Below, piece after piece: positions 8,875 through 18,317 of a stretch of DNA of 64,000 nt. The translations under genes and the position numbers were made by a program. The notes under the pieces were generated by a model, which ran no database searches, was not told the DNA's origin, and worked only from the letters and a program-made list of their open reading frames with translations. The number at the start of each line of letters is the position of its first letter. Position 1 is the first letter of the stretch. This stretch comes from Arenibacter sp. F20364 (lineage in GTDB: Bacteria > Bacteroidota > Bacteroidia > Flavobacteriales > Flavobacteriaceae): NCBI RefSeq assembly GCF_023015905.1, contig NZ_JALKBD010000003.1:186001-250000 (forward strand), in the 5' to 3' direction.

Positions 8875-9924
8875 TTATCGTGACACCTGTTGCTCCAAAA
8901 TTTGATTCTGTATCGTCCTGAATTTAAGCACATCCAAGTACTCAAGGGCTTCCTTGTTGTCATAATCCAAATGTGACTTTGAGGCCCATTCAATGGCCTT
9001 TTTCAAATCCCCATTGATTTCGTTCATAACCGCCAAATTATAACAGGCCCTACCTGCAATTTTTGGATTGGAATTGTCCAATTCCTTTTCCCAAAGTTGG
9101 GATGCTCCCTGCCAATCCCCGTTTTCCAAAAGATTGTCCGCCAAATCCAGGTTGTTGCTACCACGTGCAAAATATAACCTTTCTACACTGTGTTCATAGG
9201 GTAATAATCGCAGACCATAATTGCTGCCTGTGGTCATGCTCTGTTCCACTAAGGTATCTTTTCTTCCCTCTATGGCCCTATAGGCCTCCATGGGATTAGT
9301 GCCTTTACCTATGGAGACTATATGATCATTGAAAACAAATTCGTCAATGATTTCATTGCTATTTGGGTAATATATCTTCCAACCATTTTCTATAAGCGTT
9401 TCCAAGGTAATCTCTTGGGCAGGCACCTTGACCTTTACTCGCATTAGATTAGGTTGCAACATAGATGTTTTCTTAAGGGACACAGTTGTTTCAGCATCAA
9501 AAAAGGACATTGAGAAAATGGCATCCACATCGTAGGTGTCGCAAATTTGTTCAATCTGTTCCCAAGAAATTGAATCGTTTCCAGCATCAAAATTCAATAA
9601 CTCCTGAGGTACGGAATCGAGCATTTTAATAGTTTTGAATCGGCTATCCTTTAACAGCTCGTTGAACAATCCAGTTAGTGCAGCATCCCTGCCCTGCTCA
9701 GAAAGCCATTGCTCTTCGGCAGCCACCATTCTATTAAGGCCTGTTTCATGTCCTTCCACATTTGGAAGTACACTCCTATTGATGATGCCTATCCTTTTAA
9801 TTTTTTGGGAAATAAGTACAGGTGAAGGCTCCATCGTTTGAAGAACTATTTCTTTGGTAGGACTGCACCCTATCATTGAAAACAGAAAACCAAACATAAA
9901 GAAATGTGTACAAAACTTGCTCAT
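8875..9924 (-). CDS. DUF6340 family lipoprotein (copy 1)
   Basis: A 349-residue predicted lipoprotein. I start it at the ATG at 9924, because this places a signal peptide directly before the lipobox MIGC with Cys20; an upstream in-frame start at 9990 would add 22 non-signal residues. After the lipobox come the family motif KIKRIGIINRS, a central alpha/beta region ending EIIDEFVFNDH, and a C-terminal TPR-like part (DNLLENGDWQGASQLWEKEL, then RACYNLAVMNEINGD). The function is unknown; the repeats suggest protein binding at the outer membrane. It is a tandem paralogue of the gene at 10238 with the same mature layout, and faces the ABC gene with four bases between stops. Confidence 0.85.
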   Translation of the reverse strand: MSKFCTHFFMFGFLFSMIGCSPTKEIVLQTMEPSPVLISQKIKRIGIINRSVLPNVEGHETGLNRMVAAEEQWLSEQGRDAALTGLFNELLKDSRFKTIKMLDSVPQELLNFDAGNDSISWEQIEQICDTYDVDAIFSMSFFDAETTVSLKKTSMLQPNLMRVKVKVPAQEITLETLIENGWKIYYPNSNEIIDEFVFNDHIVSIGKGTNPMEAYRAIEGRKDTLVEQSMTTGSNYGLRLLPYEHSVERLYFARGSNNLDLADNLLENGDWQGASQLWEKELDNSNPKIAGRACYNLAVMNEINGDLKKAIEWASKSHLDYDNKEALEYLDVLKFRTIQNQILEQQVSR

Positions 9925-10148
9925 GCCTTGTAAATTAAATTCAATCGAAAAAAAGACTAGACGTAATATCATAACCTTTGTAAAACTCATTTTATAGGTA
10001 AAATATTGTCCTTTTTTTCCAAAAACATGGAATTTGGACCCTTATTTCATTCTTTTTGACGCAATCCCTTCTTTTATTAATGGCCTTTCTTGTGGTATTG
10101 GAAGGGTGTAGGAACAGTATTGAACTTGGAAAAACACCCACTAAACCT

Positions 10149-10189
10149 AAAAGAGTCCAATTCCCATTTTATGGAAGCTGAACTCTTTT
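10149..10189 (-). terminator. Probable terminator after DUF6340 copy 2
   Basis: AAAAGAGT / ACTCTTTT arms enclose a nested TTCC / GGAA stem. It lies about 50 bases beyond the stop of the second DUF6340 gene and is followed on the reverse strand by a T-containing run. The loop is long, so this is moderate. Confidence 0.4.
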
Positions 10190-10237
10190 CTTTCGTTGAT
10201 TTATTCCTAAAATATATTCCTTACCCTATGCTTCTAT

Positions 10238-11287
10238 TTACCGGGAAGCCTGTTGCTCCAAGAGTTCATTTTGTGATACTCTATATTTAAGAATATTCAA
10301 ATATCTAAGGGCATCCTTATTATCGTAATCCGCATAGGATTTTGAAGCCCAATCCATAGCAGCGTTCAAATCTCCGTTGATCTCATTTATTATTGCCATA
10401 TTGTAACAGGCCCTGCCTGCAATTTTGGACTTGGAATTATCCAGTTCCCTTTCCCATAGTTGGGCAGCTCCTTGCCAATCCCCGGTTTGAGCCCTTCTTT
10501 TGGCCACTACGAAATTGTCCGTGCCACGAACAAAGTAGTCCCTGCTGATCCTATGTTTGTATGGGGATAGTCTAGATCCATATGCATGACCAATATTCTT
10601 ACTGAACTCCTCAACAGCCTCATTCCTACGGGCTACGGCTTCGATTGCTTTTATAGGATTAATACCCCTTCCGGACGATACCAAGTGGTCGGTGTACATA
10701 AATTCATCCACAATTTGCCGAGTTTGAGGGTTGTAAATGCGCCATCCATTTTTTATAAAGGTGTTGAGCGTGACTTCATGGGCCGGTACCGACACTTTAA
10801 CTCCCAAAGCGTTGGGAAGCTGCATTAAAGATGGCTTATAGGAAACCTGTGTATCCGTATCGTAAAATGCCAAGGAAAAGATAGCATCAACACCATTTGC
10901 CGCACAAATCTCCTCTATAACATCCCAGGACAAGCTGGCCGGGAAGACATCAAGGCCTTTCCTGATTTCCATTTCGTTATCCAAAACAAGTATTTCTTCA
11001 AACCGTCCAGTTCTTTCCAGTTCGTCCGATAGAGCATCTAGAGCCGCCTCAGCCCCTTTTCTATCAAGATTAAGCCCTTCGGCGGACAAAATCTGATCAA
11101 TTTTGTCCAATTGTTTATTCCCTTCAGAAGGCAAACTTCTGTTAATTATACCTATTCTCTGTATATCTTTGGGAAGATGCACTATGGCCGGTTCAGTGGC
11201 GCCCATCGTTAAATTATTGGTGGCGCTACAGGACATTAATAATATGCTTATGCCAATATATCCAAGTATTAATTTATGGTTTTTCAT
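10238..11287 (-). CDS. DUF6340 family lipoprotein (copy 2)
   Basis: A 349-residue predicted lipoprotein from the ATG at 11287, ten codons inside the longest frame. The start is chosen so that MKNHK leads into a hydrophobic core and the lipobox LLMSC with Cys20, exactly as in copy 1. It shares QRIGIINRSLPSEGN, the region NGWRIYNPQTRQIVDEF and the TPR-like tail TGDWQGAAQLWERELD with RACYNMAIINEINGD. Both copies end LEQQxSR. The pair arose by tandem duplication. Role unknown; both are likely anchored in the outer membrane facing the periplasm. A 313-base spacer separates copy 2 from the start of copy 1 and holds a possible terminator. Confidence 0.85.
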   Translation of the reverse strand: MKNHKLILGYIGISILLMSCSATNNLTMGATEPAIVHLPKDIQRIGIINRSLPSEGNKQLDKIDQILSAEGLNLDRKGAEAALDALSDELERTGRFEEILVLDNEMEIRKGLDVFPASLSWDVIEEICAANGVDAIFSLAFYDTDTQVSYKPSLMQLPNALGVKVSVPAHEVTLNTFIKNGWRIYNPQTRQIVDEFMYTDHLVSSGRGINPIKAIEAVARRNEAVEEFSKNIGHAYGSRLSPYKHRISRDYFVRGTDNFVVAKRRAQTGDWQGAAQLWERELDNSKSKIAGRACYNMAIINEINGDLNAAMDWASKSYADYDNKDALRYLNILKYRVSQNELLEQQASR

Positions 11288-11460
11288 GGTGTGGTTTTTA
11301 AGGTTTTTATTTAACACTTTTGTAATGTCCTAGCTATAAAACACATACTATGCCAAAAATATTGTTCTGGAAACCAACATTCCTTTTCATTTTCAGGGAA
11401 CGGCGGGAGTCCTTGGACTAAAAAAGGCGGGCCAGGGCAATAAATACATGCTTTACTTTC

Positions 11461-11490
11461 TTTCCATATTGCACCTATTCCTTACCTTTG
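11461..11490 (+). promoter_or_regulatory. Candidate promoter of mutS2
   Basis: TTT, 19 bases, TACCTTTG fits the Bacteroidota promoter form with a weak upstream box. The predicted start near 11497 leaves a leader of about 30 bases before the ATG at 11528. Confidence 0.45.
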
Positions 11491-11527
11491 AAGGTTATAA
11501 AACCTGATGGAAAGGAAAATTGAATAA

Positions 11528-13699
11528 ATGAATAAAATAAGTTCAAAAACGCTTCAAGATTTAGAATTTAATACCGTTCTATTACAGTTGGCTGCCCGTT
11601 GTACCACCGAGCTCGGAAAAGAACAAGTACTAGGTTTGGAACCAATATCCGACAAAACCGAATTATTGAACGTTTTGGGGCAGACTTCCGAATATTTGGC
11701 CTCCTACTCCAACGACAATAGGATACCCAATCATAACTTTGATACCATTAACCCAGAGTTAAAGCTCCTTAAAATAGAGAATACCACCTTGGAAGTGGGT
11801 GGATTTAAGAAGATTGGTTCCATTTGCACAACAGTAGCTACCCATATTAAATTTTTTATAAAATTTAAGGAATACTACCCCCTACTTTTTGCTGTTTCAG
11901 ATGGTATTACCCTGAACACTGACATCCCCAAAAATATAGAGGCTGTTATTGATAAATTTGGAGAAATAAAGGATAATGCATCCAATAACCTTCAAAATAT
12001 CCGTTCGCAAATGGTCGTTGTAAAAGGCAAAATAAACCAAAGTTTTGCCACGGCCCTGAATACCTACCACGCTTCCGAACTTTTGGATGAAATAAGGGAG
12101 TCCGTAGTGGATAATAGACGTGTTCTTGCCGTAAAGAGCATGTATCGAAAAAAAGTAAAGGGAGCCGTGATGGGAACTTCCAAAACCGGAAGTATTGTCT
12201 ATATAGAACCGGAGGCCACTTTAAGATATAGTAGGGAATTGGGTAATCTGGAATTCGAGGAAAGAGAAGAGGTTCAAAAAATATTGAACGACTTAACCAA
12301 TCGCATACGGCCTTTTTCCCCTGAGTTATACGCTTATCAAGATTTTCTGGTTCATATCGACATTACGGCATCAAAGGCAAAATATGCCTTGGAAATGGAT
12401 GCCCTTTTACCGGAAATAAGTGATAATAGGGAGCTTTATCTTAGGGATGCCTACCATCCTTTGTTGTTTTTGAGCAATAAATACAAAAAGGAAAAAACAT
12501 ATCCGCAAACAATTGCCCTACATCCCGAAAACAGAATTATAGTTATTTCTGGACCCAATGCCGGGGGTAAAAGTATAACCCTAAAAACCATTGGCCTCTT
12601 ACAAGTAATGCTGCAAAGTGGCCTTTTGATTCCTGTGCATGAGCGGTCCAAAGTTTGTTTGTTCGATAATGTTCTGACGGATATAGGCGACAACCAATCC
12701 ATAGAAAACCATCTCAGCACCTATAGCTATCGTTTAAAGAACATGAATTACTTTTTGCGAAAGTGCAATGATAAGACCTTATTTTTAATCGATGAATTTG
12801 GTACTGGAAGCGACCCGGAACTGGGCGGGGCATTGGCAGAGACCTTCTTGGAGGTTTTCTACGAAAGGGGAGCCTATGGTGTAATTACCACCCATTATGC
12901 CAATCTTAAACTGTTGGCCAATGAATTGCCCCATGTTACAAATGCCAATATGCTATTTGATGGAAAATCTTTGGAACCCACCTATCAATTGGTCTTGGGA
13001 CAGGCCGGTAGCTCCTTCACCTTTGAAGTGGCGCAAAAAAATGGAATACCCTATAGCCTTATCAACAAGGCAAAAAAGAAAATTGAACATGGCAAGGTCC
13101 GTTTTGATGCCACTATAGCCAAACTCCAAAAGGAGCGCAGTAAGATGGCAAAGACTGGTTCCAGACTACAAGAAGAGGAGTCCAAGGCTAGAACGGAAGC
13201 CCAAAAATTAGAAGACCTAAATTCCAAGATCAAATCCAAACTGGAGAACTATCAGGAACTGTATGACCACAACCAGCGGATGATCTATTTGGGAAATAAG
13301 GTAAATACGGCTGCAGAAAAATATTTTCAAGATAAAAAGAAGCGCAATTTGGTTTCCGAATTAATACGTATCGTAGAAACCGAGAATAGTAAGCGCAAAA
13401 AACAAACGGTAAAAGAAGTAAAGGCCCAAAAGGAAAAAAAGGCTAAAGTGGAACAGGAGGTCATAAAAAAGGTAGAGGTAATCCGCGAAAAGAAAAAAGT
13501 AGAAAAAAAGAAGGCAGAGGTAAAAGAAAAAAACAAGCCACGCCCGGTATTTAAAATCGGGGATCGCGTTAGATTAATGGATGGCAAAGCTGTGGGCAGT
13601 ATAGATAGTTTGGAAAAAAATAAGGCCATAGTAAATTATGGCATTTTTACCACCAATGTAGCAGTGGACCAGCTGGAATTGGTAGAAAGAAAAACGTAA
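11528..13699 (+). CDS. mutS2: MutS2-family ATPase without Smr domain
   Basis: A 723-residue MutS2 homologue, a family that acts on recombination intermediates or, in some bacteria, on collided ribosomes. The lever/clamp region spans about residues 130-320. The ATPase has Walker A SGPNAGGKS (341-349), Walker B FLIDEFGTGSDPELGG and the MutS dimer motif TTHYANLK. A long charged coiled coil (about 520-670, KEKKAKVEQE-type repeats) leads to a small beta-barrel domain KIGDRVRLMDGKAVGSIDSL. The protein then stops, so the C-terminal Smr nuclease domain of B. subtilis MutS2 (785 residues) is absent. It is probably co-transcribed with the DCC gene 22 bases downstream. Confidence 0.9.
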   Translation: MNKISSKTLQDLEFNTVLLQLAARCTTELGKEQVLGLEPISDKTELLNVLGQTSEYLASYSNDNRIPNHNFDTINPELKLLKIENTTLEVGGFKKIGSICTTVATHIKFFIKFKEYYPLLFAVSDGITLNTDIPKNIEAVIDKFGEIKDNASNNLQNIRSQMVVVKGKINQSFATALNTYHASELLDEIRESVVDNRRVLAVKSMYRKKVKGAVMGTSKTGSIVYIEPEATLRYSRELGNLEFEEREEVQKILNDLTNRIRPFSPELYAYQDFLVHIDITASKAKYALEMDALLPEISDNRELYLRDAYHPLLFLSNKYKKEKTYPQTIALHPENRIIVISGPNAGGKSITLKTIGLLQVMLQSGLLIPVHERSKVCLFDNVLTDIGDNQSIENHLSTYSYRLKNMNYFLRKCNDKTLFLIDEFGTGSDPELGGALAETFLEVFYERGAYGVITTHYANLKLLANELPHVTNANMLFDGKSLEPTYQLVLGQAGSSFTFEVAQKNGIPYSLINKAKKKIEHGKVRFDATIAKLQKERSKMAKTGSRLQEEESKARTEAQKLEDLNSKIKSKLENYQELYDHNQRMIYLGNKVNTAAEKYFQDKKKRNLVSELIRIVETENSKRKKQTVKEVKAQKEKKAKVEQEVIKKVEVIREKKKVEKKKAEVKEKNKPRPVFKIGDRVRLMDGKAVGSIDSLEKNKAIVNYGIFTTNVAVDQLELVERKT

Positions 13700-13721
13700 T
13701 AAGTGGTTGGCCACAATTGAC

Positions 13722-14135
13722 ATGACACAAAACAATAAAATCATTCTCTTTGACGGGGTTTGTAACCTCTGTAATAATTCCGTTCAATACGTTATTAAAA
13801 GGGACACCAACAATGCCTTTAAGTTTGCCGCACTACAAAGTGAAATAGGGCAAAAATTAACGCTGGAACGCGGTATTGATACCTCTATGGTGGATTCCAT
13901 TATTCTGATAGAACCAGGTGTTGCCTATTATACCAAATCTACAGCTGCCCTAAAGATTGCCAAATCCTTTGGTGGTGTCTGGCAACTGATTAGCTTGTTG
14001 GAATGGATTCCAGAAAATATTAGAAATTGGGTGTACGACTACGTTGCCAGAAACCGCTACAAATGGTACGGCAAAAAAGATGCCTGTATGATTCCTACTC
14101 CCGAGTTAAAATCTAAATTTTTAGATCAGGGATAA
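13722..14135 (+). CDS. DCC family thiol-disulfide oxidoreductase
   Basis: A 137-residue protein of the DUF393/DCC family. The name motif is seen as FDGVCNLCN, giving the CxxC pair. The downstream RFAALQS-like part reads FKFAALQSEIGQ, followed by STAALKIAKSFGGVWQL. I start at the ATG at 13722; a TTG at 13707 would add five residues with no support. Family members are predicted thiol-disulfide oxidoreductases of unknown substrate. There is no signal peptide, so it is cytoplasmic. It follows mutS2 closely in the same direction. Confidence 0.88.
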   Translation: MTQNNKIILFDGVCNLCNNSVQYVIKRDTNNAFKFAALQSEIGQKLTLERGIDTSMVDSIILIEPGVAYYTKSTAALKIAKSFGGVWQLISLLEWIPENIRNWVYDYVARNRYKWYGKKDACMIPTPELKSKFLDQG

Positions 14136-14158
14136 CCAACTCCTGAGCATTTAGATAT

Positions 14159-14189
14159 TTTAATACTTAACTAGATAAATGTAAATTTG
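14159..14189 (+). promoter_or_regulatory. Candidate promoter of fumC
   Basis: A consensus TAAATTTG at 14182-14189 with a weak TTT box 20 bases upstream. The predicted start near 14196 gives a leader of about 20 bases before fumC. Confidence 0.45.
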
Positions 14190-14216
14190 TAATTATCAAT
14201 AAACTCAATGTAAATT

Positions 14217-15614
14217 ATGGAATACCGTATAGAAAAGGATACCATGGGCGAGGTTAAAGTGCCGTCCGACAAATATTGGGGAGCCCAGACCGAACGCTCT
14301 AGAAATAATTTTAAGATTGGCCCAGCGGCGTCAATGCCTTTGGATGTAGTTTATGGATTTGCCTATTTAAAAAAAGCTGCGGCATATACCAATTGTGAAC
14401 TAGGTGTACTTTCTGAAGAAAAAAGAGATCGTATTGCCCAGGTTTGTGATGAAATTTTAGAGGGAAAGCATGATGACCAATTTCCATTGGTGATTTGGCA
14501 AACCGGTTCGGGAACCCAAAGCAATATGAACGTAAACGAAGTTATCGCCAATAGGGCCCATGAACTGGCAGGAAAACAAATAGGTGAAGGTGAAAAAACC
14601 ATTCAACCCAATGATGATGTAAACAAATCGCAATCCTCCAATGATACTTTTCCAACAGGGATGCATATTGCAGCCTATAAAAAGATTATTGAAGTTACGG
14701 TACCTGGGGTTACCCAACTAAGAAATACATTGGATAAAAAAGCGAAGGAATTTGCGAAGGTGGTAAAAATAGGACGTACCCATTTAATGGATGCCACTCC
14801 CCTAACCTTGGGACAAGAAATATCGGGCTATGTTTCCCAATTGGACCACGGATTAAAAGCTTTGGACAACACCATGGATCACCTTAGTGAATTGGCACTT
14901 GGAGGTACTGCCGTAGGAACTGGTTTAAATGCTCCAAAGGGTTATGACGTATATGTTTCTCAATATATAGCTAGATTTACGGGGCTTCCTTTTAAAACGG
15001 CAGATAATAAATTTGAGGCCCTAGCATCCCACGATGCCATTGTGGAAACCCATGGTGCCTTAAAGCAGTTGGCCGTATCCCTTAATAAAATAGCCAATGA
15101 TATTAGAATGATGGCTTCAGGGCCTAGATCCGGGATTGGTGAAATTATGATCCCAGCTAACGAACCTGGTAGTTCAATAATGCCGGGAAAAGTTAACCCA
15201 ACGCAATGTGAAGCATTGACTATGGTCTGCGCACAAGTAATGGGGAACGACGTTGCCATAAGTGTTGGCGGTACTCAAGGCCATTACGAACTAAATGTTT
15301 TTAAGCCCATGATGGCGGCGAACATATTGCAATCCGCACAATTGATAGGAGATGCCTGTGTTAGTTTTGATGTAAATTGTGCCGTAGGCATAGAACCTAA
15401 TCACGATGTCATTAAGCAACTATTAAACAACTCCTTAATGTTGGTTACCGCCCTAAATACCAAAATAGGTTATTATAAGGCTGCGGAAATCGCCAATACG
15501 GCCCATAAAAATGGTACTACCTTGAGGGAAGAAGCTATTAATTTGGGATATGTCTCCGCCGAGGACTACGATGAGTGGGTAAAACCAGAGGATATGGTAG
15601 GTACTTTGGATTGA
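14217..15614 (+). CDS. fumC: Class II fumarate hydratase
   Basis: A 465-residue iron-independent fumarase that interconverts fumarate and malate in the TCA cycle. The opening [28 protein letters not shown] is typical. The GSGTQSNMN and [11 protein letters not shown] substrate segments and the superfamily signature [11 protein letters not shown] (318-328) are intact, with the catalytic Ser at 319 in the flexible loop. Length equals the family norm. It is monocistronic: a candidate promoter precedes it and a repeat element and hairpin follow. Function is confident. Confidence 0.97.
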   Translation: MEYRIEKDTMGEVKVPSDKYWGAQTERSRNNFKIGPAASMPLDVVYGFAYLKKAAAYTNCELGVLSEEKRDRIAQVCDEILEGKHDDQFPLVIWQTGSGTQSNMNVNEVIANRAHELAGKQIGEGEKTIQPNDDVNKSQSSNDTFPTGMHIAAYKKIIEVTVPGVTQLRNTLDKKAKEFAKVVKIGRTHLMDATPLTLGQEISGYVSQLDHGLKALDNTMDHLSELALGGTAVGTGLNAPKGYDVYVSQYIARFTGLPFKTADNKFEALASHDAIVETHGALKQLAVSLNKIANDIRMMASGPRSGIGEIMIPANEPGSSIMPGKVNPTQCEALTMVCAQVMGNDVAISVGGTQGHYELNVFKPMMAANILQSAQLIGDACVSFDVNCAVGIEPNHDVIKQLLNNSLMLVTALNTKIGYYKAAEIANTAHKNGTTLREEAINLGYVSAEDYDEWVKPEDMVGTLD

Positions 15615-15790
15615 TATTTACAGTCCATAAATAAAAACACGTAAAAAACCCTTGAAGTAAGCTTCTTGGTAATAGAACTAAATATCCCGCTTTTGCAGTG
15701 GGAGTGGTTTAATTAATAAAGGTAATAAATCCTAAGCCAAGCCCTAGCTCACCTTTAAGATCCACATCCAGGTATAGGGGTAATTAAACG

Positions 15791-15869
15791 AGAAACCTCG
15801 CCGATAAGGCGGGGATAGTTTAGACTAACGCATTTCATTACGCCTGCGGCTTTTGAAATACGGGTTTCA
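15791..15869 (+). repeat. Dispersed intergenic palindromic repeat, copy A
   Basis: About 79 bases similar in series to the reverse complement of 20856-20934. Shared blocks are an AACC-N-rich left part, AGGCGGG, GACTA(A/T)CG(C/T)ATTTCA, CCTGCGGCTT and AAATACG-GTTTCA. The core can fold: CGCATTT... pairs with ...AAATACG and a GCC-TGC-GGC hairpin sits inside. It occupies the 316-base gap between fumC and the next gene; the rest of that gap (15615-15790) shows no ORF or other clear element. Confidence 0.65.
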
Positions 15870-15875
15870 TTAATA

Positions 15876-15907
15876 AAAAAGGCCAATCCCGAAAGATTGG
15901 CCTTTTT
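15876..15907. terminator. Bidirectional rho-independent terminator
   Basis: A 13-base perfect inverted repeat AAAAAGGCCAATC / GATTGGCCTTTTT with a six-base loop. It serves the reverse-strand gene ending at 15931 and also the fumC side. Confidence 0.85.
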
Positions 15908-15930
15908 AGTTAAATGGATAGTGTTACTTA

Positions 15931-16818
15931 CTATTTTAATTGAAACTTGGAAGTTCCCAATAATTTTAGACTGTTATCATACACATTTACCATGTAGTTC
16001 CCTTTTTGGAATTCACTTGCTGGTTTGTTAATGAAATCACATACATCCAAAGAGCGGTTTTCGTAGTAGAAATCGGTTCCTTTGCTGTAAGTTACAGAAG
16101 ATCCTGAATCACTTGTTTTAGAGAAACTTTCTCCTAAAACATTACCTTGTGGATCCAATACTTCAATAAAGAATTGTCTGTCACCAGCTTGGGCAATAAC
16201 GTTATCTGCAACGGTAAAACAAACTTTTAATTTATCTGTAGCCTTAGCCCTGGAAGTAGAAACCAATTTACCACTGCTTCTTTCCTTAACTGCATCTACA
16301 GAAAATTTGGAAAGGTTTAAAGCTGAACCTTTTTCAACCACATCAGCCAACTGAGTGTTTTGTACTACCAATGAATCATTGAAAACTGTTTGTTTTTCCA
16401 ATTCAACAAAAGTACTGTCCCTCTGCATAGCCAAGAAAGTATTGGATCTAGTTAAAGAATCCACTTTTCTAATCAACTGCTCTCTTTCTTTGGTTAAAAT
16501 ACCTACTTGCTTTCTGTAACGATAAAGACTAGCAATATCGGCTTTCATTGTTTTTACGGAATCAATGTATTTTGCAATATTGTCCCTGGCAGAAACCAAT
16601 TCCTCATTGGTAGCATTACTTTCCAAGATCGCTTTGTCGTACTCTGATTTTAAACTGGTCAAATCTTCAACAACCAATTCTTTTTCTTTTGTAAGCATAG
16701 CAGTGTTCTTTTGTTTCTCCTGGTATAAACTTACGGTGTATATGATTACACCAAGTAAAATTACCCCCAATAAACCCGCTATAACCTTCAATCCATTATT
16801 GCTTTTTGTTTCAGTCAT
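15931..16818 (-). CDS. Membrane-anchored coiled-coil protein, unknown function
   Basis: A 295-residue protein with one N-terminal membrane helix (about 10-30, KVIAGLLGVILLGVIIYTV). A long coiled coil follows (about 35-165, heptad-rich, LTKEREQLIRKVDSL). The C-terminal beta-rich domain (about 190-295) contains KLKVCFTVADN and FFIEVLDPQGNVLGES. Homologues are common in Flavobacteriia and are sometimes labelled as chromosome partitioning proteins because of the coiled coil, but no ParA or SMC ATPase motif is present, so I do not accept that name. It is probably a periplasmic-facing structural protein. A bidirectional terminator lies just after the stop. Confidence 0.7.
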   Translation of the reverse strand: MTETKSNNGLKVIAGLLGVILLGVIIYTVSLYQEKQKNTAMLTKEKELVVEDLTSLKSEYDKAILESNATNEELVSARDNIAKYIDSVKTMKADIASLYRYRKQVGILTKEREQLIRKVDSLTRSNTFLAMQRDSTFVELEKQTVFNDSLVVQNTQLADVVEKGSALNLSKFSVDAVKERSSGKLVSTSRAKATDKLKVCFTVADNVIAQAGDRQFFIEVLDPQGNVLGESFSKTSDSGSSVTYSKGTDFYYENRSLDVCDFINKPASEFQKGNYMVNVYDNSLKLLGTSKFQLK

Positions 16819-16991
16819 AATTGTAATTATTAATTATTTAATTTTTTTTTAACCTTAAATTTATTTGTTTGTAACACTCTATATACGATCAAGTTCGGAT
16901 TTTAGATTTTTTTAGTTAAAAAAAATTAAACTTCCTTCCCGCGAATCCAGAATGATTACCTTAACTTTATAAAACTAGTCATTTTTCTGGT

Positions 16992-17456
16992 ATGTCCTTA
17001 AATATAATTCCTTATGAATCGCGCTATGCTACAAGGTTTAAGGACCTCAATATAGTATGGTTGGAAAAATACTTTTATGTGGAACCAATGGATACTATTC
17101 TTTTGGAAAATTGTGATGCCAACATTATTGATAAAGGAGGATTTATATTTTTTGCACAATACAATGAAGAAATAGTAGGTTGCTTTGCACTGCTAAAATT
17201 ACGGGACAAGGAATTTGAATTGGGCAAAATGGCGGTAGATCCCAATTATCAGGGTTTGAAAATTGGCCAGACACTCTTGGGCTTTGCCATTGACCTCGCT
17301 AAACAGAACGAATGGAATAAATTAATTTTGTATTCCAACACCAAGTTGGAAAATGCCCTTTATATTTATAAAAAATACGGTTTCAAACAAACTGAGATCG
17401 AAATAAATCTCCCCTACGCGAGGAGTGATATTAAAATGGAACTATTATTAAATTAA
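16992..17456 (+). CDS. GNAT family N-acetyltransferase
   Basis: A 154-residue single-domain acetyltransferase. Beta strand 4 and the acetyl-CoA loop are seen in FELGKMAVDPNYQGLKIGQTLLGFAI, where QGLKIG matches the Q/RxxGxG/A pyrophosphate loop in degenerate form. The C-terminal motif B region is LILYSNTKLENALYIYKKYGFKQTE, typical of the family's asn-then-YkkxGF ending. The substrate is unknown. It lies 12 bases ahead of the lipoprotein hydrolase gene, so the two are likely one transcript. Confidence 0.88.
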   Translation: MSLNIIPYESRYATRFKDLNIVWLEKYFYVEPMDTILLENCDANIIDKGGFIFFAQYNEEIVGCFALLKLRDKEFELGKMAVDPNYQGLKIGQTLLGFAIDLAKQNEWNKLILYSNTKLENALYIYKKYGFKQTEIEINLPYARSDIKMELLLN

Positions 17457-17468
17457 AATATTCTAATT

Positions 17469-18269
17469 ATGCGCTATTTAAAATGCATTGTAATACTAAC
17501 CATGTTGACGGGATTATTGACCATAGGATGCAAAGAAAAATCCAAATCGACAATTCCTGATGAGCAAGCGGTCAATCTTAGTACCGATAAAGAGACTCTA
17601 GGTCTAAAAATTATTCCCATTGAACATGCTACAGCGGTTTTGGATTGGGATGGTACTGTCATTTATATAGATCCCGTTGGAGGGAAAGATGCCTTTGTAA
17701 ATATCAAGGAACCAGACCTGATATTGATTACGGATATTCATGGTGATCATTTCAGTTTGGAAACCTTGCAGGCACTGAATACCCAAAAAGCAAAAATTGT
17801 GGTCCCCCAAGCAGTTGCAGATAAGATACCTTCCGAATTTACTCCCCAATTGGATATTTTAAATAATGGGGACTCTAAAGAACGTTACGGAATTAACATA
17901 GAGGCCATACCCATGTACAACCTTAGAGAGGAAGCCAGGGATTTTCATATTAAAGGGCGAGGTAACGGTTATGTACTCTCTAAGAATAATCAACGTATTT
18001 ATTTTGCCGGTGATACTGAGGATATCCCAGAAATGCGGGCCTTGCAAGATATTGACAAAGCCTTTGTTTGCATGAACCTTCCCTATACCATGACCGTAGA
18101 AAGTGCCGCAGACGCTGTGTTGGAATTCAAACCCAAACAGGTTTATCCTTATCATTATAGAGGAAAACCGGATGTTGGCGATGTTGCTAAATTCAAACAA
18201 TTAGTGAACGATAAGAATCCCAATATTGAAGTAGTACAGTTGGATTGGTATCCCAAGGAAGATTATTAG
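17469..18269 (+). CDS. Lipoprotein MBL-fold metallohydrolase (UlaG/YtkL-like)
   Basis: A 266-residue protein with a signal peptide and lipobox TIGC (Cys21), so it is probably a periplasmic lipoprotein. The metallo-beta-lactamase fold is recognisable. The UlaG-like start IIPIEHATAVLDWDGTVIYIDP precedes the metal motif TDIHGDHFS near residue 90, and GNGYVLSKNNQRIYFAGDTEDIPEM supplies the later Asp. The first His of HxHxDH is replaced by Asp in DIHGDH, which is usual in this branch. YPYHYRGKPD near the end resembles the final metal His region. The substrate is unknown. Confidence 0.82.
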   Translation: MRYLKCIVILTMLTGLLTIGCKEKSKSTIPDEQAVNLSTDKETLGLKIIPIEHATAVLDWDGTVIYIDPVGGKDAFVNIKEPDLILITDIHGDHFSLETLQALNTQKAKIVVPQAVADKIPSEFTPQLDILNNGDSKERYGINIEAIPMYNLREEARDFHIKGRGNGYVLSKNNQRIYFAGDTEDIPEMRALQDIDKAFVCMNLPYTMTVESAADAVLEFKPKQVYPYHYRGKPDVGDVAKFKQLVNDKNPNIEVVQLDWYPKEDY

Positions 18270-18317
18270 GGTAAATTCAATTAATTTTTGATGGTAAAGA
18301 GTTATTTAGGGTAATGC

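Noticed and set aside
9925-9990. Upstream start for DUF6340 copy 1
   Set aside because: The signal peptide and lipobox are placed correctly only from the ATG at 9924, matching copy 2, which is also 349 residues.
15931-16818. Annotation of the coiled-coil protein as a chromosome partitioning ATPase
   Set aside because: It has no P-loop or SMC head; only the coiled coil invites that name.
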